Assembly: GCA_029260755.1 (NCBI GenBank)
Contig: JAJDCQ010000141.1
Span: 1-54,465, forward strand
Reading direction: 5' to 3'
DNA length: 54,465 nucleotides
DNA from: Planctomycetota bacterium
Lineage (GTDB): Bacteria > Planctomycetota > J058 > JAJDCQ01
A model generated the notes under the pieces. It made no database searches and was not told the DNA's origin. It saw only the letters and a list, made by a program, of their open reading frames with translations. Position 1 is the stretch's first letter. Each line of letters starts with the position of its first letter. A program made the position numbers and the translations under genes. Below are positions 42,301 to 50,030 of this stretch, piece by piece.

Positions 42301-45300
42301 TCAGCGTCCGCCGCGGATCCGCGGCGGGAGGTCGGTGGCGACGACCCGAAGCCCGATCCGCGTCGACACGAAGTGCTCCACCGCCTGGCTCCGGTGGGCG
42401 GACCGCGCGCCGTCGGAGGTCGAGAGGAAGCTCCCGCCGCGGGAGACGCGCTCCTTGAGGCTCGCGTCTTCCGGTCCGACCGGATCGGTCCGGGGCTCGG
42501 CGGTGAACGGGGCGTGCCGATCGCCGCACCACTCGGAGACGTTGCCGATCATGTCGAAGAGGCCGAGCGGGTTCGCCGGGAAGCTCCCGACGGGCGCGGT
42601 CCCGACGTAGCCGTCGTCGAACGGCCAGCTCCGGATGCTGCCCCGGGCCAGCGGAGTCTTCGCGACCGACCGATCGTAGACGTTGGTGCGGCCTTGTCCC
42701 GAGCCCGGGCCGTCCCCCCAGGGATACCTCGAGGTCGTCCCCGCCCGGACGGCGAGCTCCCACTCGGCCTCGTTCGGCAGCCGGTAGAGCCCGGGGACGC
42801 CGGCCTGGTCGGAGAGCCAGCGGCAGAAGTCGCGGGCCTCCCGCCAGGAGACTTCGCAGGCGGGCTGGGTCGCGCCGTTCAGGTCGACGCCGGAGGAGGC
42901 GTAGTTCGGAGGGGTTCCGGAGACGTGGGCGGGGTCGAACCGACGATACTGCGCGTTCGTCACCTCGGTCGCCGCGAGGTAGTAGCCTCGCGTGATCGTG
43001 ACCTCGTGCGGCATCTCGTCGGCCTGTCCCAGCTCTCCCATCACGAGCTTCCCCGGAGGGATCAGGACGAAGCGCATCCCGAGCTCGTTCTCGTAGCTCA
43101 GCGGTCGCTCGATCTTCTCGGCGTGGGCGCGCTGGGCCGGCGTCGGCTTCCACCAGAGCTCGGCGCCGGGCTTCGGGACGTAGAGGACCGTCGCCTCGAG
43201 GCGACCCTCGCCCCCCTCGGCACCGGTCGCGACGATCACGATCGGGTTCTCGCCCGGCTCGAGCCGGACGCGCGTCCGGAACTTCCGCCGGCGGACGGCG
43301 ACCTCGTCGCCGTTGACCGACACGGCGGCGTCGCGATCGAGGGTGCCCTCGATCCGGAGCGTCCGGTCCTTCCCGACCCGCCGCTCGGGCAACGGCTCGG
43401 CGAGGGTGATCACCGGCGCCGGAGCCCGGCCGACGCCGACGGTGGTCCGCGCGACGTTGCCGGCCCGGTCGGTCGCGACGATCTCGATCGACGTCGGGCC
43501 GGTCTCCGCGACCGGGGCCTCGTGCTCGAAGGCGCCGCCGGCTTCGACGGGGACGGCGGTCCCCGCGACCGAGACCTCGACGGGCCCGTTCGCGTCGGAG
43601 ACGCTCCCGGCGACCTTCACTCGCGACTCCGTGACGATCGTCCCCTCGGATGGCGCGGAGATCGTGACGACGGGCGCCGTCGCGTCGCGGATGACCTCGA
43701 GCGCCCCCCGCGTCTCCCGACCGGCCGCGTCGACCGCGACGATCGTGAACGCGACCGGACCATCGGCCTCGGGGAGCTCGGCGATCAGGACGAACGTGCC
43801 GTCCGACGCGACGGGGGACGCCTCGGAGCCGGCGAGCCCGACGCGCACCGCGCTCGCGTCGCGGACGAACCCGTGGATCTCGAGCCGCGAGTCGCGGGTG
43901 AGACTGGTGGGGCCGGGGCTCGTGATCCTCACCGTCGGCTGACGGAGGTCGACGTGGCCGCGGGCATCCGATCGCGCGACGTTTCCGGCCGCGTCGGTCG
44001 CGGTGACCACGACCGCGACCTCGCCCTCTCGGTCGTCGGCGACCGGGACGGACGCGGTGAACGCTCCGTCCTCGCCGATCGTCACCGTGTCGGGCCGGAC
44101 GACCCCGTCGACCTCGAGAGCGAGGCGAACCTCGGTCGCGTCGCGGACCGTCCCCGCCACGACGACGCGGGGTTCGGTGAGGATCGCGCCGGCCGCGGGC
44201 GTCGTCAGCTCGAGGACCGGCCGGGTCCGATCGACGACGACAGTGACCGACGCGATCGCGTCGCCGGCGTCGGTCGTCACCTCGATCGTCCGCACTCCCT
44301 CGGGGAGGTCGACCTCGGCCTCGAACCGGCTCTCGTTGACGGCCACGCGGCGGCCCGCGACGCGGACCACGGCGAGGTCGCCGACGACCCCGCCGACGAC
44401 GCGGATGGTCGCCGCGCCGGTCACGGCGCCGGGCTCTGGCTCGGTCAGGTGCGCGATGAGGGAGGCGCTCGCCGCGTCCGGCGCGGGTCCGTCGGTCGCG
44501 TTCTCTGCGTCCCCGGAGAGGCGCGCCGCGATGCCGATCGCGAGCGCGAGCAGCCCCAGCGCGACGGCGACGATGGCGGCCGGATGGAGCCGGGCCGCCG
44601 CCGGCGCGCGGGCGGCCGACGACGGAGGCGGGCGGCCTCGAAACGGGCGCTTGCTCCGGGCTGCGACCGCGCGGGCCGGTGCGCTCCCGCCTCCGCCGCT
44701 CGCGGCGACCCCCTCGAGCGCCTCGGCGAGCGCCTCCGCCGAAGGCCAGCGGTCCGCCGGGTCCTGCGCGAGGCAACGCTCCACGATCTCGCCGATCGGC
44801 TCGGGAACCGACGGAGCGACCTCGGTCACCCGCGGGGGCCGCCCCCGAAGGATCCCCGCCATGACGGTCACGGCCTCGTCGCCCTCGAAAGGCACGCGGC
44901 CCGACAGGAGGCGGTAGAGGAGGACGCCGGCCGCCCAGATGTCGACCGCGGGGCCGATCGCGTCCGGCTTGGCCGCGACCTGCTCGGGACCCATCGCCGA
45001 GACGGTGCCGATGAGCTCGCCCGTCGCGGTGAGGCGCGCGTCGTCCGACGCATCGCGGGCGAGGCCGAAGTCGACCAGCCGCGGCGTCCCGTCCGCGTCG
45101 AGGATGACGTTGCTCGGCTTGACGTCGCGGTGGATGATCCCCTGACCGTGCGCGTGGGCGAGGGCGCGCGCGATCTGCGCGACGAGGGTGACGGCCCGCT
45201 CGGGCTCGATTCCCTCGGAGGCCAGCGCCTCGAGCGACGGTCCGGCGACGCACTCCATCACGATGACCGGCTCGGCGTGCACCTCGGCGAGCTCGTAGAC

Positions 45301-45582
45301 GTCGACGATCCCCCGGTGGCGAAGCCGCGCGATCGCCTGCGCCTCGCGCCGGAACCGCGCGAGCGTCTTGCCCCCGAGCCGGTTCTGCGCGAGCACCTTG
45401 ATCGCGACGCGGCGCCGGAGGTCCGGATCCCACGCCTCGAAGACGGCGCCCATCCCGCCCCGCCCGAGGACGCCGAGCCGGACGAAGCGGCCGATCCGAC
45501 ACGACGGATCGGCCTCGGCGGCGGCGACCCGCGCATTGAGGTCGTCGTCGAAGGCGTCTCCGTCGCGGGCCGGGGCGTCCAT
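42301..45582 (-). CDS. Second membrane Ser/Thr kinase with Ig-like repeats and FGE-like domain
   Basis: A 1093-residue paralogue of 14794-18177. The kinase domain spans residues 32-295: GRGGMGAVF (40-48), VAIK with Lys62, HRDVKPSNVI with Asp153, DFG 171-173, but SAMGPEQ where APE is usual. One membrane helix (AAIVAVALGLLALAIGIAA) follows near residue 365. Five to six Ig-like repeats contain DAAGNVARS-type turns. The C-terminal FGE-like domain has FVLIPPGKLVMGE, ATEVTNAQYRRF, RLPNEAEWELAVRAGT, IGNVSEWCGD and SRGGSF. The start at 45582 lies seven bases after a -10 element. It stands alone, without the RING/propeller partners of the first copy. Confidence 0.9.
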   Translation of the reverse strand: MDAPARDGDAFDDDLNARVAAAEADPSCRIGRFVRLGVLGRGGMGAVFEAWDPDLRRRVAIKVLAQNRLGGKTLARFRREAQAIARLRHRGIVDVYELAEVHAEPVIVMECVAGPSLEALASEGIEPERAVTLVAQIARALAHAHGQGIIHRDVKPSNVILDADGTPRLVDFGLARDASDDARLTATGELIGTVSAMGPEQVAAKPDAIGPAVDIWAAGVLLYRLLSGRVPFEGDEAVTVMAGILRGRPPRVTEVAPSVPEPIGEIVERCLAQDPADRWPSAEALAEALEGVAASGGGGSAPARAVAARSKRPFRGRPPPSSAARAPAAARLHPAAIVAVALGLLALAIGIAARLSGDAENATDGPAPDAASASLIAHLTEPEPGAVTGAATIRVVGGVVGDLAVVRVAGRRVAVNESRFEAEVDLPEGVRTIEVTTDAGDAIASVTVVVDRTRPVLELTTPAAGAILTEPRVVVAGTVRDATEVRLALEVDGVVRPDTVTIGEDGAFTASVPVADDREGEVAVVVTATDAAGNVARSDARGHVDLRQPTVRITSPGPTSLTRDSRLEIHGFVRDASAVRVGLAGSEASPVASDGTFVLIAELPEADGPVAFTIVAVDAAGRETRGALEVIRDATAPVVTISAPSEGTIVTESRVKVAGSVSDANGPVEVSVAGTAVPVEAGGAFEHEAPVAETGPTSIEIVATDRAGNVARTTVGVGRAPAPVITLAEPLPERRVGKDRTLRIEGTLDRDAAVSVNGDEVAVRRRKFRTRVRLEPGENPIVIVATGAEGGEGRLEATVLYVPKPGAELWWKPTPAQRAHAEKIERPLSYENELGMRFVLIPPGKLVMGELGQADEMPHEVTITRGYYLAATEVTNAQYRRFDPAHVSGTPPNYASSGVDLNGATQPACEVSWREARDFCRWLSDQAGVPGLYRLPNEAEWELAVRAGTTSRYPWGDGPGSGQGRTNVYDRSVAKTPLARGSIRSWPFDDGYVGTAPVGSFPANPLGLFDMIGNVSEWCGDRHAPFTAEPRTDPVGPEDASLKERVSRGGSFLSTSDGARSAHRSQAVEHFVSTRIGLRVVATDLPPRIRGGR

Positions 45583-45589
45583 GCAGAGG

Positions 45590-45619
45590 ACTATGACAAA
45601 GGGCCGCGAGCGCCCGCAA
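45590..45619 (-). promoter_or_regulatory. Promoter of the second kinase gene
   Basis: On the minus strand: TTGCGG (45614-45619), an 18-base spacer and CATAGT (45590-45595), exactly seven bases before the ATG at 45582, so the message is probably leaderless. Confidence 0.5.
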
Positions 45620-45651
45620 CGGGAGGGGCCGGGCGCCAAATCGCTACTGTG

Positions 45652-45770
45652 ATCGAGGGGTCAGGTCCAGGATTCACACCAAAGGGGCCAGGTCACACCA
45701 GAGGGCCCTGGTTGGTCACACGGCACTGCGACAGATTCGCTCGTGTGATTCCTGGACCTGACCCCTCGAT
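45652..45770. mobile_element. MITE-like element with 28-bp terminal inverted repeats
   Basis: ATCGAGGGGTCAGGTCCAGG followed by ATTCACAC (45652-45679) is repeated inverted at 45743-45770 with one mismatch. The 63 bases between contain further TCACACCARAGG copies and an AGAGGGCCCTGGT near-palindrome. GGGGTCAGGT-type inverted ends are familiar from small elements associated with Y1/RAYT-type transposases. No transposase is present, so it would have to be mobilised in trans. A third TCACACCAGAGG copy continues to the right, at 45771-45782. Confidence 0.65.
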
Positions 45771-45782
45771 TCACACCAGAGG

Positions 45783-46116
45783 CTCGATGCGACGCGTACT
45801 GGTCCGTGCGGCGTCGGCGCCGAGCCGAGGCTGTTAGCGCAGGCCGCGGGCGATCGTGAGTGGATAGCATTCGGGACGCCACGCCCGCGGGTGAGACTCG
45901 TACTCTTGCCCCCGCGGGCTGGCTCGCAGCGATGGGATCCGAGGTTCGGTCGGGAGCGGCGACCGCGGATCGAACCTGACCGGCTCGATGCGAGGCAGGA
46001 GGCGTCGGCGGGTCGAAGACGGGGCGACCTGCTCCCGCGCGGATCTCGAGCCGTTCACCCAGAGTCGGAGCGCGTGATCCGACGATGACCATCGTGAGAG
46101 TCGGTGCCGTCGGCCG
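45783..46116. other. Intergenic region without recognised features
   Basis: About 330 bases before the end of the thioredoxin-like gene. It contains GCCCGCGGG...CCCGCGGGC (about 45889-45919) as a small hairpin. Frames in this stretch are short and lack any family sequence; no gene is supported. Confidence 0.4.
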
Positions 46117-46689
46117 CTAGCTCTCGCCGTGCCGGGCGAGCGCCGCGTTCAGCATCTCGAGGTAGTCGTCGGCTTCCACCTGGGCATAGGCGAAGTGGCC
46201 GTCCTCGGAGAGCTGCTCGAGGCGGGCACGGTTCTCCTGCGGGTTCAGGATCTCGGTCCCGTCCGGCGAGAGGACGACGCTGCGCACGAGGAAGCCCTCG
46301 TTCCAGCCCTGCGCCCGGCGGGTGTCGGTGAGGCGGACGTTGGCGAGGACCTGCTCGTCGAGGCCGGGGATGTCGGGGATCGGTTGCTCGCGCACGTCGA
46401 GCCAGACCGGGATGAACCCACGCTCGATGCTGGCGATCACGTCGGGATCCGAGAGCGCACGGCTCCGGAGGGCGTTGCCGCCCACTCAGCAGAGGCCTTC
46501 GCGCTCGCCGGCGATCATCACGAGCAGGATGGGTCGGTCCGACGCCATCGCGTCGCTCCGGGCGGCCCAGTAGTTGTCGCGCCAGTCGATCTCGGTGTGT
46601 CGGGCATCGCGCGGCGCCCGCATGTGGGTCAGGCAGCCGGCCAGCAGGACCGGCAGGGCGGCGGCGACGAAGATGGCCTTGGATCGCAT
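46117..46689 (-). CDS. Thioredoxin-like lipoprotein with in-frame UGA (candidate selenoprotein)
   Basis: Read through one in-frame TGA (46486-46488), this is a 190-residue protein. The lipoprotein signal ends in LLAGC (Cys19). It then reads DRPILLVMIAGEREGLC-U-VGGNALRSRALSDPDVI and GFIPVWLDVRE. This is the pattern of thioredoxin_7-type proteins (KPxLVxF...C..C......VFSDPxVxxxxNxxFVPVxVD). Counting back from SDP, residue 68 (the UGA) falls exactly on the first catalytic cysteine, and the second cysteine position is Gly. GGAGGA precedes the ATG. A GGGCG-GCAA-CGCCC hairpin starts two bases after the UGA. It lies 124 bases downstream of the sigma/anti-sigma group. Alternatives are a nonsense mutation (TGC to TGA), a sequencing error, or two separate peptides; with no reading through, it is a broken gene. 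Confidence 0.6.
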
Positions 46690-46813
46690 CGTTGTTCCTC
46701 CAGCGGGTCCCGTCCGAGGCGGCGCGAGGGCCGCCTGGGGAGGATACCGCCAGCGCGCGGACCCGGTTTCATCGTCGAGCTTGGCGGGACGCGAGAGAGC
46801 TCGAGTCCGGTGG

Positions 46814-47185
46814 TCAGAGCCGCTGCCTGAGCGGCGTGAGCGCCATGAGGAGCGCCCCGCCCGCCACGACGGCCCCGGCGACGATCAGAGTGATGACGCC
46901 GAGGTAGGCGAGCCTTCGCGTCCGCGCCGCTGGCCTCGACATCACCTCGGCCGCGATCACCGACGCCGCAGCGGCGGCAGCCAGGCCCGCGTTGATCCAC
47001 GGGCGCGTGACGGTCAGCTCGAGGAGCAGCTTCGTCGGTCGCGGTAGCTGGACTCCCGTCTCCTCGAACATCATCGCAAACGATGGAAGGACCAGGAGCT
47101 GCCCCGCGGTCGCGATGCCGAGGGTCGCGACGGCGATCACCGCGGCAGCGCGAGTCGAGTCGGTGACGGAGGTCGGGGGCTTCAC
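46814..47185 (-). CDS. Small GspF-like membrane protein 2
   Basis: A 123-residue protein with three membrane helices (AAAVIAVATLGIATAGQLLVL, the AGLAAAAAASVIAAEV region and LGVITLIVAGAVVAGGALL). Between the first two is FEETGVQLPRPTKLLLELT, which matches the conserved cytoplasmic-to-membrane segment of GspF/PilC proteins (MFxxxGxxLPxxTxxLL). It is a paralogue of the adjacent 47182-47544. The GTG start at 47185 overlaps the stop of that gene (GTGA). Confidence 0.75.
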   Translation of the reverse strand: MKPPTSVTDSTRAAAVIAVATLGIATAGQLLVLPSFAMMFEETGVQLPRPTKLLLELTVTRPWINAGLAAAAAASVIAAEVMSRPAARTRRLAYLGVITLIVAGAVVAGGALLMALTPLRQRL

Positions 47186-47544
47186 AGGGGGGTCAGCACC
47201 GTGACGAGCGGGAGATGGAGCGCCCACGCGGCGTAGGCCAGGGCGGCGAACGAGGCGATGCCGAGGCCCGCGTAGAACGACTGCCGGAGCGCGCGGTCGG
47301 GCAGGGTGAGGGCCTCTCCGAGCACGACGAGCGCCGCCGCGGCGATGAGCGCGGTCCAGAGCAGCGCGGGATGGCCCGTCGTCAGCTCGATGAACCGTTC
47401 GGTCGGCGGCGGGATCACGACGCCGGTCTCCTCGTAGAGGACTTTCGCGGCAGGGACGACGCGGGAGATCGTGACGACGTTCAGCGCCACGATGGCCAGG
47501 GAGCCGAAGGCCTCGAGGCGGGCGCTCTCGTCGGTCGGTCGCAT
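47182..47544 (-). CDS. Small GspF-like membrane protein 1
   Basis: A 120-residue protein with three membrane helices and the segment YEETGVVIPPPTERFIELT between the first and second helices, the same GspF-like motif as in 46814-47185. It starts four bases after the anti-sigma gene stop and overlaps the next gene, so all are one operon. Full GspF/PilC is about 400 residues, so this is only a fragment-sized relative, of unknown role. Confidence 0.75.
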   Translation of the reverse strand: MRPTDESARLEAFGSLAIVALNVVTISRVVPAAKVLYEETGVVIPPPTERFIELTTGHPALLWTALIAAAALVVLGEALTLPDRALRQSFYAGLGIASFAALAYAAWALHLPLVTVLTPL

Positions 47545-47548
47545 CGGC

Positions 47549-48190
47549 TCACCTCCAGTTCGCGATGTCGTCGAGGCCGTCGGGATCGTCGACCCCGTCG
47601 AGCCCGGCGCTCCAGAGATCGAAGAGGCCCGGCACGCGCTCGCCCGGGAAGCGGTAGCGGATCGGCCGGCCCCAGCGGTCGATCGGCCGGCCGTCGCGGT
47701 CGCGCCGGATGCCCGCGGCGGCCTCGCCGAGCTCGTCGAGGATCCGTCCGAGCTCGAGGCCGTCCGCCGGGTAGCGGCCCGATCCGTCCTGCCAGCGCAC
47801 GATCGCGTGCTCGAGGTCGCGCAGCTCCCGCTTGGCGAGCCGGTTCTCGGTCACGCGCCACGCGAACCAGATTCCGCCGGTGAGGGCGGCGACGAGGATC
47901 ACCACGATCGCCCCGACGCGCAGGCGTCGGCCGCGCCTTCCCGCGGCGCGGGCCCGCTCGAGGAGGGTGCGGGCGACCTCGTCGGGCGGTCCATCGCCCC
48001 CGTCGAAGCGACGGACGACCTCGAGGTCGGCCGCGACCGCCTCGCGCCGCCGGCGACACCGCGAGCACCCCGCGATGTGCGCGTCGGTCTCGGCCGTCTC
48101 CGCCTCGCCGAGGGCGCCCAGGGCGAGCGCCCAGACCCGGTCGTCATCGCAGAGGCGCGACCCGCCTCCGCCCTCGTCGTGCTCGCTCAT
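47549..48190 (-). CDS. Anti-sigma factor fused to GspG-like pseudopilin domain
   Basis: A 213-residue single-pass membrane protein. Residues 1-60 hold a zinc-containing anti-sigma motif HIAGCSRC (His38, Cys42, Cys45). One membrane helix lies at 91-111. The C-terminal domain has the major pseudopilin pattern: WQDGSGRYPADGLEL, a DRWGRPIRYRFPG segment and FDLWSAGLDGVDDPDGLDDI (compare D.WG.PY.Y..PG and D..S.G.DG). It overlaps the sigma gene by four bases (ATGA), the usual sign of a sigma/anti-sigma pair. The extracytoplasmic pseudopilin-like domain presumably senses the signal. Confidence 0.88.
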   Translation of the reverse strand: MSEHDEGGGGSRLCDDDRVWALALGALGEAETAETDAHIAGCSRCRRRREAVAADLEVVRRFDGGDGPPDEVARTLLERARAAGRRGRRLRVGAIVVILVAALTGGIWFAWRVTENRLAKRELRDLEHAIVRWQDGSGRYPADGLELGRILDELGEAAAGIRRDRDGRPIDRWGRPIRYRFPGERVPGLFDLWSAGLDGVDDPDGLDDIANWR

Positions 48191-48777
48191 TCTCCGCCTC
48201 CGTCGGTGTCATCTCGTCCGCGATCGTCGCCTTCGCCGCCGGCCAGTCGCCGGCGCAGACTCTGGATCGCGTAGAACACGCGCGACTTCGCCGTCCCCAC
48301 CGGGCAGCCGAGGGCCGCCCCGATCTCCTCGAAGCTCCGCCCCTCGAGCCACCGCATCCGCAGCGCCGCGCCCTGCGCCTCGGGCAGCGAGGGGAGCGCC
48401 TCGCGCAGCCGCCTCACCTCCTCCGCGACGCTCGCCGCGTCGGCCGGATCCCGGACCGGATCGGGCGGATCGGCGACCTCGAGCGACTCCGGGCTCCCCC
48501 GGCGCTGCCGCCTCCGACGGTCGCTCCGGGCGAGGTTGCCGGCGATCCGGAAGAGCCAGTGCCGGAACTTGCCGTCGGGCCGAAAGCGCTCCCGATGCCG
48601 ATAGACCCGGAGGAACGTCTCCTGGAACAGGTCCCAGGCCCGCTCGCGATCCCCGGTCGCGACGACGAAGTAGCGGTAGACCGAGAGCTGATGCCGATGG
48701 ACCAGGGTCGCGAACGCCTCCTCCGAGCCGGCCGCGCAGAGCGCCATCAACGTCTCGTCCGGCACCTCCGTCGCCAC
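48187..48777 (-). CDS. ECF RNA polymerase sigma factor
   Basis: A 196-residue sigma-70 family protein of the extracytoplasmic-function type. Region 2 includes AFATLVHRHQLSVYRYF and DLFQETFLRVYRHRERFRPDGKFRHWLFRIAGNL-type sequence. Region 4 has LPEAQGAALRMRWLEG and the helix-turn-helix EIGAALGCPVGTAKSRVF. The start is a GTG at 48777 behind GGAGGGGCGGGG. It is the first gene of the operon and is probably autoregulated: GAAC (48830-48833) and CGTA (48810-48813), 16 bases apart upstream on the minus strand, resemble an ECF promoter. Confidence 0.93.
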   Translation of the reverse strand: MATEVPDETLMALCAAGSEEAFATLVHRHQLSVYRYFVVATGDRERAWDLFQETFLRVYRHRERFRPDGKFRHWLFRIAGNLARSDRRRRQRRGSPESLEVADPPDPVRDPADAASVAEEVRRLREALPSLPEAQGAALRMRWLEGRSFEEIGAALGCPVGTAKSRVFYAIQSLRRRLAGGEGDDRGRDDTDGGGE

Positions 48778-48933
48778 GCCCCGCCCCTCCGACCGGCCCT
48801 ACCGCAACATACGCCCGACCGGGCGACGGGTTCGATGGAAATCGGATTCGGGCGTGCCCGTGGAACGCGAGCGTAGGGCGTCGGCAATGGACTGGCGCCT
48901 GGCAGCTCGCCATCCAGTCCGTCCGAGACTCCT

Positions 48934-49073
48934 GTTCCTGAAACGCGGCGAAGCAAGAAACCTCACGCAAAGACGCAAAGGCGCAAAGGGGCGTTGCTCC
49001 GAGCCGAGATCTGGATCCGGCGGAGCTCCTTTGCGCCCTTGCGCCTTTGCGTGAGATTCGTCGTTCCTGGAAC
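48934..49073. repeat. Dispersed repeat family C hairpin with GTTCCTGGAAC flanks
   Basis: TCACGCAAAGACGCAAAGGC followed by GCAAAGG (48963-48989) pairs with 49028-49054 with two mismatches. Each arm is three direct repeats of about nine bases. GTTCCTGAAAC (48934-48944) and GTTCCTGGAAC (49063-49073) flank it, the same palindrome as in family B. The 311-base gap between the sigma gene and the EamA gene holds essentially this element and the sigma promoter. Confidence 0.75.
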
Positions 49074-49088
49074 GCCGACCCCTGGGCG

Positions 49089-50030
49089 TCAGCGGCGCGC
49101 CCAGAGGAGACCGTAGACGGCCGCGGCGACGACGAGGACTCCGCCGGCCACGTCGCGGGCCGAGAGGATCTCGCCGAAGACGAAGACGGCGAAGATCGAG
49201 GCGAGGGCGACCGTCACCGGCTTGCTCCCGGCCACCGCGGCGGCGCCGGCGTGGCGGAACGCGGCCGTCATCGCGAGCTGGCCGATCGTGCCGCCGACGC
49301 CGACGCCGATGACCAGGACGAGGTCGAGCCAGGAGCTCGGCCAGACCGGCGCGACCAGGAGGAACGGGCTGAGGAGGAGCGAGCTCGTCCCCGAGAAGAT
49401 GACCACGACCGTGAACGGGTCGTCGGTCGCCGCGAGGCGTCGAAGCATCACGTAGGCGATCCCGGCGCCGAAGCCCGAGACCAGCCCGAGGACGACGCCG
49501 AGCGAGAGCCCGGCGGTGCCCGGCCCGACGAGGAGGAGCACGCCGACGAAGCCGACGAGGATCGCCGCGACCGACCGGACCGTCAGCCGCTCGCGCAGGA
49601 TGATCGGGGCGAGGAGGGCGACCCAGAGCGGCGAGGTGTTGTTGAGGACGACCGCCATCGCCAGGCCGGCCCGCGAGATCGCCTCGAACGAGCAGACCAG
49701 CGCGAAGCAGCCGACGATGGTGCGGACGAACAGGCCGCGCCGGTCGCGCGGCCGCGGTCGGCGGCGGAGGACGACCATGATCGCCGCGACGAGGAGGAAC
49801 CCGACGAAGTTGCGCCAGAAGGCGACCTGGGTCGCCGGGATCCGGTCGCCGAGGCTGCGGACGCCGGCGCCCATCGCGGCGAAGCCCGAGGAGGAGAGCG
49901 CGATCAGGAACCCGGCCAGGATCGGGCGCTCGACGCGGGCGCCGGGGGCCGGCTCGCCGACCGGCGACCCGGGCGGAGACGAGGAGGATGACAGCTCCGA
50001 GGATGGCGGCGTCGACCCGACGATCGTCAA
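49089..50030 (-). CDS. EamA/DMT-family transporter
   Basis: A 313-residue drug/metabolite transporter with about ten helices in two EamA repeats. Typical pieces are FWRNFVGFLLVAAIM, NNTSPLWVALLAPIILRERL near the end of the first repeat, and AVAGSKPVTVALASIFAVFVFGE in the second. The N-terminus (about 35 residues) is Ser/Pro-rich. No ATG is available. The start is taken as the TTG at 50030, which overlaps the HEAT gene stop (TTGA), the same coupling used at 39330. The substrate is unknown. Confidence 0.85.
   Translation of the reverse strand: MTIVGSTPPSSELSSSSSPPGSPVGEPAPGARVERPILAGFLIALSSSGFAAMGAGVRSLGDRIPATQVAFWRNFVGFLLVAAIMVVLRRRPRPRDRRGLFVRTIVGCFALVCSFEAISRAGLAMAVVLNNTSPLWVALLAPIILRERLTVRSVAAILVGFVGVLLLVGPGTAGLSLGVVLGLVSGFGAGIAYVMLRRLAATDDPFTVVVIFSGTSSLLLSPFLLVAPVWPSSWLDLVLVIGVGVGGTIGQLAMTAAFRHAGAAAVAGSKPVTVALASIFAVFVFGEILSARDVAGGVLVVAAAVYGLLWARR

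Noticed and set aside
45783..46116. tRNA or small RNA gene in the gap before the thioredoxin-like gene
   Set aside because: No cloverleaf, TTCGA-type arm or promoter/terminator pair could be found by eye.
46486..46488. Treating the TGA as a normal end of a 67-residue peptide followed by an independent gene
   Set aside because: The two parts are exactly in frame with no gap, the second lacks its own ribosome site, and together they form one thioredoxin-like fold.
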